Of a stretch of 64,000 nucleotides of DNA, positions 58,395 to 64,000 are shown in pieces. The notes under the pieces were generated by a model that was not told where the DNA came from, did not search any database, and saw only the letters and a program-made list of their open reading frames with translations. This stretch comes from Aplidium turbinatum. Taxonomy: Eukaryota; Chordata; Ascidiacea; Aplousobranchia; Polyclinidae. Made by a program: the position numbers and the translations under genes. Each line of letters starts with the position of its first letter. Position 1 is the first letter of the stretch. The stretch spans positions 15,952,001 to 16,016,000 of the forward strand of contig OU964919.1 in assembly GCA_918807975.1 (NCBI GenBank), written 5' to 3'.

Positions 58395-58421
58395 CTGATG
58401 AAGGCTTATATTAAGCCGAAA
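58395..58421 (+). other. hammerhead-ribozyme-core-like motif
   Basis: CTGATGA, a hairpin with GGCTT/AAGCC arms and an ATATT loop, then GAAA: the two invariant boxes and helix II of a hammerhead. Downstream GTTG...CAAC could form helix III, but the base that should follow is not the expected U, and helix I is not convincing. It may be a decayed ribozyme or only a retroelement-tail motif. Confidence 0.4.
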
Positions 58422-58911
58422 ACGTTGTACTGTCAACACTATTTGTAAATATATGAAATATATTGTTATAATGCTCAGCCCTGTTGTAATGTTGTGTCAT
58501 TCATATCTAACCTGTAAGCAAAGGGTATAAACGGAGAACATACAAAAACTTTATTTTTGGTGGCGGGTTTGGGGGGGGCTTGAGCCCCCTTAGCCCCATG
58601 CTCGGTGCGCTACTGGTATGCAGGCGCAACCATCGCATTGACAATGCAAATTAAACGTTGAAACAAATTGACAATTTTGTGTTCGTGAAATCAAGTTCAT
58701 GTGTTAATTGAAACTTCTTAAAACAATCATTTGGAATACTTTTATGTAGCCACATTTCTCTGTAACTATGCATACTTGCTCGTATTATTTAGTTTCAGCA
58801 TTACTTGAAATATTTTTAGTCGTATCGGAAAACAAAATGGGGTCACATGTATATGCTGATTTCATTTTTATTTAAATTGGGGTCGCTTCTTAAAAAGGTT
58901 GGAGACCACTG

Positions 58912-61510
58912 ACGTAGAGCATCTTTCAGGCGTCTATGCATGTTCTCTACTAGGCCATTGCATTGCGGATGGTAGCTAGTAGTTCTATTTCGACGACAAC
59001 CAAGGAAATTCATGAGCTGACCCCACAAATTTGATTCAAACTGAGCTCCTCTGTCAGAAGTGACAGTTTTGGGCACTCCCATCTGTGAAACAAAACCATA
59101 CATAAAGGCATCTATTACGGATTCTGTAGAAATGTTCTTCAAGGGTACTGCCACTGGCCAACGAGTAAAACGATCTACTGCTGTAAATAGGTATTTATAG
59201 CCGCTTGATTCCGGTAAGGGACCTACCAAGTCAATGTGAATGTGTTCAAACCGTGACTGAGGCATTTTGAAATCCTTTAATGGAGCAATGTTGTGGCGAA
59301 TGACTTTGCTTCGTTGACAAGACTGACACTCTTTTACCCAGCTGGCAATCTCTTTTCGCATGCCTGGCCACACAAAACGCCGCGAAATAAGATCATGAGT
59401 AGCCCTTACTCCAGGGTGACTTAATGAATGCAACTGGTCAAAGACCATCTTTCTATATTTTAGTGAAATTACCGGTCGAACCACAGCAGTTGAAGTGTCA
59501 CACCATATGAGTTTATCTTGAACACCTGGAATAGCATACTGGTCTAAGAACAGCCCAGATGCCTGTGGATTGTTGAGCATGCTCTGAACAGCTTCATCAC
59601 ACTCTTGGGCTGCAGCCACTTCGGAGAAATTAATGCCACTTTGCACATGTAACACACCATTAATTTCAATTCGAGAAAGAGCATCAGCAGTAAAATTTGC
59701 AGACCCTTGAATGTGTTTGATGTTTGAAGTAAATTCTGTGATGTAGCTCACCTGTCTGACTCGCCTCAAGATAGATTGATTAGATTTGGAAAGGAATGCA
59801 CTTACTAAAGGTTTGTGATCAGTGAAAAGAGTAAAATCCTTTCCTTCTACATAATGATGGAAATGTTTAAGAGTACTGTAGGCCGCTAATAACTCCCTAT
59901 CAAAGGCAGAATAAGATTTCTGTGTCTTATCCAGTCGTCTCGAAAAGAAAGCTACAGGGGACCAGGACCCATCAATTTTCACTTGCAACACACCACCTAT
60001 TGCTGTGTCACTGGCATCAACCATCATACTTAAAGGAGCATTTTCCAGTGGATACACCAAAATTGATGCTTCAGCCAAAACTACTTTGCTGTCGAAAAAA
60101 GCTTTTTCTGCACATTTAGTCCAAACAATCTTTTTATCCGCACGTGTTTTACCAGAAATCAAGTCATTGAGGGGTGCTAAGCATTGAGCTGCATGTGGTA
60201 TGAATCTGTGGTAGTAGTTTACCATGCCCAGATAACGTCTTAATTGTTTTGTTGTTTCAGGCAAGGGAAATTCAGAAATTGCCTTGACCTTGTCAGGGGT
60301 GGGTCGCACACCATCCTTAGACACCAGATGCCCTAAGAACAGTAATTCACTCTTACCAAATTCAGATTTTGTAGGATTGATGATTATTCCATACTCATCC
60401 AGCCTGCGGAATAACTTACGTAAATGCATTTTGTGGTCTTCTTCATTTTCAGAAAATATAATTATGTCATCTACATATGCCATTACGTTGGTTAAACCAT
60501 GACAGACATGATCAATGAAGCGTTGAAAGGTGCTGGAAGCATTTCTTAATCCGAAAGGCATAAAATTATATTCAAACAGACCTAAAGGACATGTGATGGC
60601 AGTCTTATGTCTTGACTCGGACGACAAAGGGATTTGGTGGTAAGCTCGAACTAAGTCTATTTTACTGAAGATAGAAGAACCTTGCAATCTGTGCAACAAC
60701 TGATTTATCGAAGGTGTAGGATACATATCAGGCACTGTTTGGACGTTTAAGGAACGATAGTCTCCACATAGACGAAAAACACCAGAGTTTCCTTTAGGTA
60801 CCATATGCAGGGCTGAGGAAAAGTTAGTTGGACCTACTAATTATGCCTGCTTCAAGGAGCATGTCAATTTCTTCTTTGGCCGCTTTTAATTTTTCAGGTG
60901 ACAAAGGGCGAACGCGTGCAGAACAAGGATAGCCAGTGGTTTCAATGGTGTGGGTGATATTGTGCTTGATTGGTTTGTTTTTGTTTGGTGGACGCGTTAA
61001 ATCAGGATATTTTTCTAAAATTTGTAAGAAGGAATTGGTGGCTACAAATGCTTTGGGTGCACCTACATGTGCTACCATTTTTGGGTAAAGTGGCCATGCA
61101 ATTGACTGGTTGACACTTCTCAGACAAGATTGACTGAAGTCGACGCATAAATTAAAATGTTTGAGAAAATCAGCACCAAGAATATTTTGAGACACTTCGG
61201 CCACTACAAAAATCCACCGAAACCTTGAAGTTTTATCACCAAACTGCAAGTTCATGGTTCGATGTCCAAAAGTGGCAATGGAAGTTCCATTCACCCCCAC
61301 TAAAGAATGACTATGTGTTTTTAAATGTTTTTCAGACTTATACGGCCTAACCAAGCTTATTTCAGCACCACTGTCTATCATGAAGCATAAACCTGACTTG
61401 TGATCCCTAATGTGAAGAAGTGGACTGTGACTTTTATGAAATGGAAGTTTTGTTGCACTGGGCACAGTCGATCTCGCAGTGCAACCTACCAGTTTCCCTG
61501 GAAAGAGCAA
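58912..61510 (-). mobile_element. Gypsy pol region (protease, reverse transcriptase, RNase H, integrase start)
   Basis: In transcription order the parts are the aspartic protease (about 61450-61200), reverse transcriptase (about 60900-60250), RNase H (about 60050-59650), the integrase zinc-binding region (about 59430-59280) and most of the integrase core, up to the hAT junction at 58911. It belongs to the element 52423-63007. Confidence 0.85.
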
Positions 61511-62373
61511 GGAGGGTTACATTTGCGAGCATTTGCACCAAACCGTTGGTGATAGAAACACATTGTATTGTGTGTTCTAGCCACGCGAGAGTAATTTGAG
61601 GGTGGAGCTTGTGGTTTTGGTGCAAACCTAGCATGTGATGGACCTGTGTTCTGGGAAAAAGCTTGGCTTGGAAGAGTCCTCATTAATTCTTGCACTGACT
61701 TGGTCAATGACTCCAGCTGTAAATTTACCCTAACCATTTCAGACTGCTGGTGCTCTTTGTTTACAGCACCCACAAAAGATAAAGGGGCAGTATGCTTTAT
61801 AGCATGGTCTGCTGCTATTGCATACTCCTCTAGTGAAGCCTCATGAAGTGGTGCCAATGCAATTTTAACCTCTTGTGGAAGTTTGTCGACCAACATGGAC
61901 TTCACCACAGAGTCCGACATGTCCGACTCCGAGATATTTACTCTCATGTTAGCCACAAACTCCGAAGGTTTCACATCACCCAACTGCTTGACAGAAACTA
62001 ACTTTTGAATTTGGTCGCATAAGGGTTCTGTGAATTTGCTTATCAGAAAACTTTGAATGTCCGGGAATTGTTTTTGTCTTGCCAAAAGTGGTTGCACTGC
62101 AATCATAGTTGATGAATCCAGACAAGACATTAAAGCTTCAATCTTGTCTGAATCCTCAACTATGCTCCACTTCTGGCACACTCTATTAAAATTAGCAAAC
62201 CATGCCTTAGGGGCAGATTTGCAAAGTTCTTGGGTGACTCGTTTACCCGGTTTTAAAATGGAAGTTGTTGGGTAATGCTCTGTCATCACGCTGTTACTAA
62301 TGTTTGGTGAGATATAAGAGTTATTTTGTGTGATGCGTGATTGGTGGCGTGTATTGTAGGTGTGTGTAGCCAC
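61486..62373 (-). mobile_element. Gypsy gag region
   Basis: A gag-like ORF of about 295 residues follows the primer-binding region and overlaps the start of the protease part in another frame, as is common for this group. A Cys/His-containing segment is near its C-terminus. Confidence 0.75.
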
Positions 62374-62485
62374 AATGATAACAAAAAATGATTAGAAAAA
62401 AAAGATTAAGTTAGTCTACACACATTATGGTATATAAATTTACACAAAACACTAACAGGCAATGCACTGCTAGAAGAAGGCTTTG

Positions 62486-62498
62486 CCGGGGGTCACCA
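62486..62498 (-). promoter_or_regulatory. Gypsy primer-binding site
   Basis: On the minus strand TGGTGACCCCCGG begins one base after the LTR end, complementary to a tRNA 3' end (...GGTCACCA). The particular tRNA cannot be fixed from this alone. Confidence 0.7.
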
Positions 62499-62499
62499 G

Positions 62500-63007
62500 T
62501 TTGGCGTATGGGTTGTAGGTGGTCGAATAGTGTACGCTAAGCACTACCGACATGCGACTCCTAGCTCAGAAAGGGCGATGTTCTAACCTTATCTCTTCTA
62601 GAGTGCACTGTCTATTAATACCACACTAAAGTAAGCATTGTAGAAGTAGTATAATAATTCAAAGTAAACACAAAACATTAATTAACAATGGTAGAAGATA
62701 ATACAAATTAACGTCACCAGGGCAGACCAGGTTACACACACAGTAATATTACTTAATAGAATAAATGTCCTTAATCAATAGTCCGGGTTCAACCTTGTAG
62801 CCATGTTCCGATTTCCGAATGTCATTTCTTTATTGTCTTTTGTGCATCGCTTTCCTTCACTTCAATTTACGTCCGATCGCTGAGTTGTTGTTTTCAAAAA
62901 GTCCCTGTTTTTTATTCATCCGCGGCGCGAGCCACGTTCCAGCCTTGGCGACCTCTAGCGGACAGAACTATTCAGACGCAGGCAGAATTGTAAAGGGGAA
63001 CGCCACA
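62500..63007 (-). repeat. Gypsy 5' LTR
   Basis: Same sequence as 52423-52930. AATC (63008-63011) follows. Transcription runs leftward from here into gag. Confidence 0.9.
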
Positions 63008-63722
63008 AATCAAAGGAAACTAAAGAGCTGAGTTTTCTTTTTCACATTAGTAAAAGCACAGTTTCATTAATTTTCAGGGTATGGATCAACTTTATGTATT
63101 TTCAGCTGAAGGAACTTAATATTTGGCCATCTCGAGCTGTTGTGGATGAACACATGCCCACACAATTTCAAAATTCATTCCTCACAACACGTGTCATTTT
63201 AGCTGCAACTGAAATACCAATCAATAAGCCAAGAAAAATTGATGCTCAAAGCATGACGTTCTCCACCTACAAGAATAAGAACACACTAAAAATTATGATT
63301 GGCATCACTCCAAATGGGCTGGTATCGTACGTAGGCCCATCAACAGGTGGATGTTCAAGTGATCGCCAACTTATCGAGCAAAGTGCTCTCTACAAGCAAG
63401 CTAATGAACACTTTTCACAAGGGGATAACATCATGGCTGACAGAAGTATTCTTGTGCAGGATCTTTTTGCACCTTATGATGTTGCAGTCAACACGCCTAC
63501 CATGCTGAAAGGGAAGCACCAACTTGATGCAGATGTGGTTGTCTCGGATATTGCATCATCATCATTGCATCATCACGCATACATGTCGAGCGTGTTATTG
63601 GACTGACCAAGACATATAAAATTTTGACTAACCCACTGCCTTACCAGTATGTCCCAATGGCATCACGTATCGTGTTTGTATGTTTCATGCTGTGTAACTT
63701 TCGTAAACCTATTGTTAGTTGA

Positions 63723-64000
63723 TTTTGTGATTACTTTCTTTCTTAGCAAAATCTCTTCGGGAGGTTTTCTCTGCCTACCGGCTTTTTCTTTTTTTATACT
63801 ACCGCAGCAGCGTTCCTCCTCACATAACGCAGCTGGCCTTGCACCATTGCTGGTGATGCGGCCATGTGTTTTTATAGTTATTTTTTCTGACTGTAGGCCT
63901 AAGCTGTTTTATAATGCATGTTATAACGCTAGCTCGTTTTGCCGCATCTTCCCTTTTCCGTTCTCGTGTTACGCTGCTTGAGTTAAAGTGAAAATTATCT
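63723..64000 (+). other. 3' flank of the Harbinger-type gene
   Basis: No terminal repeat was identified before the window ends, so the right end of the Harbinger element is unknown. Confidence 0.5.

Larger units (their letters stand above)
56973..58615. mobile_element. hAT MITE, CAGTAGCGCACC family, inserted at the transposase 3' end
   Basis: The ends CAGTAGCGCACCCAG and the complement CAGTAGCGCACCGAG pair. GTATGCAG at 56965-56972 and 58616-58623 is an exact 8-bp duplication. A second copy of its left 80 bases lies at 57115, an internal tandem duplication or a second truncated insertion. It holds the MITE 57194-57352 and the foldback element 58028-58294. An open frame at 57502-57753 is not recognisable. 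Confidence 0.9.
54731..58911 (+). mobile_element. autonomous-type hAT element (ZBED5-like), inserted in the Gypsy integrase
   Basis: The ends CAGTGGTCTCCAACCT and the complement CAGTGGTCTCCAACCTTTTT pair. ACGTAGAG at 54723-54730 and 58912-58919 is an exact 8-bp duplication. GGGTCGC motifs are subterminal at both ends. It carries a nearly open transposase (55200-56978) and a second hAT element inserted at the end of that gene (56973-58615). Because it interrupts a Gypsy with matching LTRs, it moved recently. Confidence 0.95.
52423..63007 (-). mobile_element. Gypsy LTR retrotransposon fossil, minus strand, young, interrupted
   Basis: Two direct 508-bp LTRs (52423-52930 and 62500-63007) are flanked by AATC on both sides. 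Parts on the minus strand run from a primer-binding site next to the right-hand LTR through gag, protease, reverse transcriptase, RNase H and integrase. The integrase region is split by the hAT element 54731-58911. Besides that insertion there appear to be only a few breaks (about one to three). I saw no difference between the two LTRs by eye, so insertion was recent. The target was a Harbinger-type transposase gene. Confidence 0.9.
52035..63722 (+). pseudogene. Harbinger/ISL2EU-type (DDE_Tnp_4) transposase gene split by a Gypsy element
   Basis: The left part (52238-52422) reads YYTGFDDYDNFMLFLRCLGP...LTLMKLRQS. The right part (63008-63722) contains FQNSFLTTRVILAATEIPIN, MTFSTYKNKNTLKIMIGITP, GDNIMADRSILVQDLF, and, in a shifted frame near the end, HVERVIGLTKTYKIL to FVCFMLCNFRKPIVS and a stop. 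This is the DDE domain of HARBI-like/ISL2EU transposases. The second Asp (ADR) and the Glu (HVERVIG) are visible. The first Asp, normally in DATEIPI, is Ala. One frame change lies in an ATC-rich stretch near 63550-63590. The Gypsy insertion separates the two parts with a 4-bp duplication. Confidence 0.8.

Overview
The window is metazoan nuclear DNA, AT-rich and gene-poor. The evidence is phase-compatible spliced exons, polyadenylation signals, TTAGGG-type telomere-like repeats, THAP/BED/CENP-B-type transposase remnants, LINE, BEL/Pao and Gypsy remains, and one F-box host gene. I cannot name the species. The mix of ZBED5-like and ZMYM-like hAT, ISL2EU/Harbinger, P, Tigger/pogo and BEL/Pao elements fits a marine invertebrate or basal chordate. 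Words such as TAGGCT, AGCCTA and TAGGCCTA are conspicuously common between elements.

Layout. 1-18.3 kb: mostly non-coding DNA carrying short DNA transposons. Most have exact 8-bp hAT duplications (1585-3422 with a 5'-truncated LINE inside, 4014-5227, 8901-10621 with a Harbinger-type MITE inside, 17035-17313). There is also a pogo element (14186-15133) and a Tigger-like MITE (17507-18310). 19.5-20.9 kb: an intact 350-codon ORF with a plausible upstream exon, probably a member of a repetitive transposon-like protein family. 21.5-33.3 kb: a graveyard of two broken BEL/Pao fossils and a Gypsy fragment, cut by hAT and Tigger insertions. 33.9-37.0 kb: a P element (THAP plus P transposase) with matching terminal inverted repeats. 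38.1-39.2 kb: an intact F-box protein gene on the minus strand, the only confident host gene. 40-49 kb: LINE-like and hAT remnants, palindromic hairpin elements, and two large copies of a foldback-like element with a telomere-like core. 49.8-51.9 kb: two arrays of a 173-bp-period minisatellite in opposite orientation. 52.0-63.7 kb: a nest in which a Harbinger/ISL2EU transposase gene is split by a Gypsy element with apparently identical LTRs. That Gypsy is split by a ZBED5-type hAT with an almost open transposase, which is itself split by a hAT MITE holding another hAT MITE and a foldback element.

The most unusual component is a group of small elements whose inverted arms are built from short tandem repeats around a telomere-like core (35380-35647, 43922-45104, 45939-48440, and an independent one at 58028-58294). 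Their architecture recalls Foldback/Galileo elements. Apart from the F-box gene there is no host pathway to describe: the coding content is almost entirely mobile-element proteins, and their nesting gives a relative order of activity.
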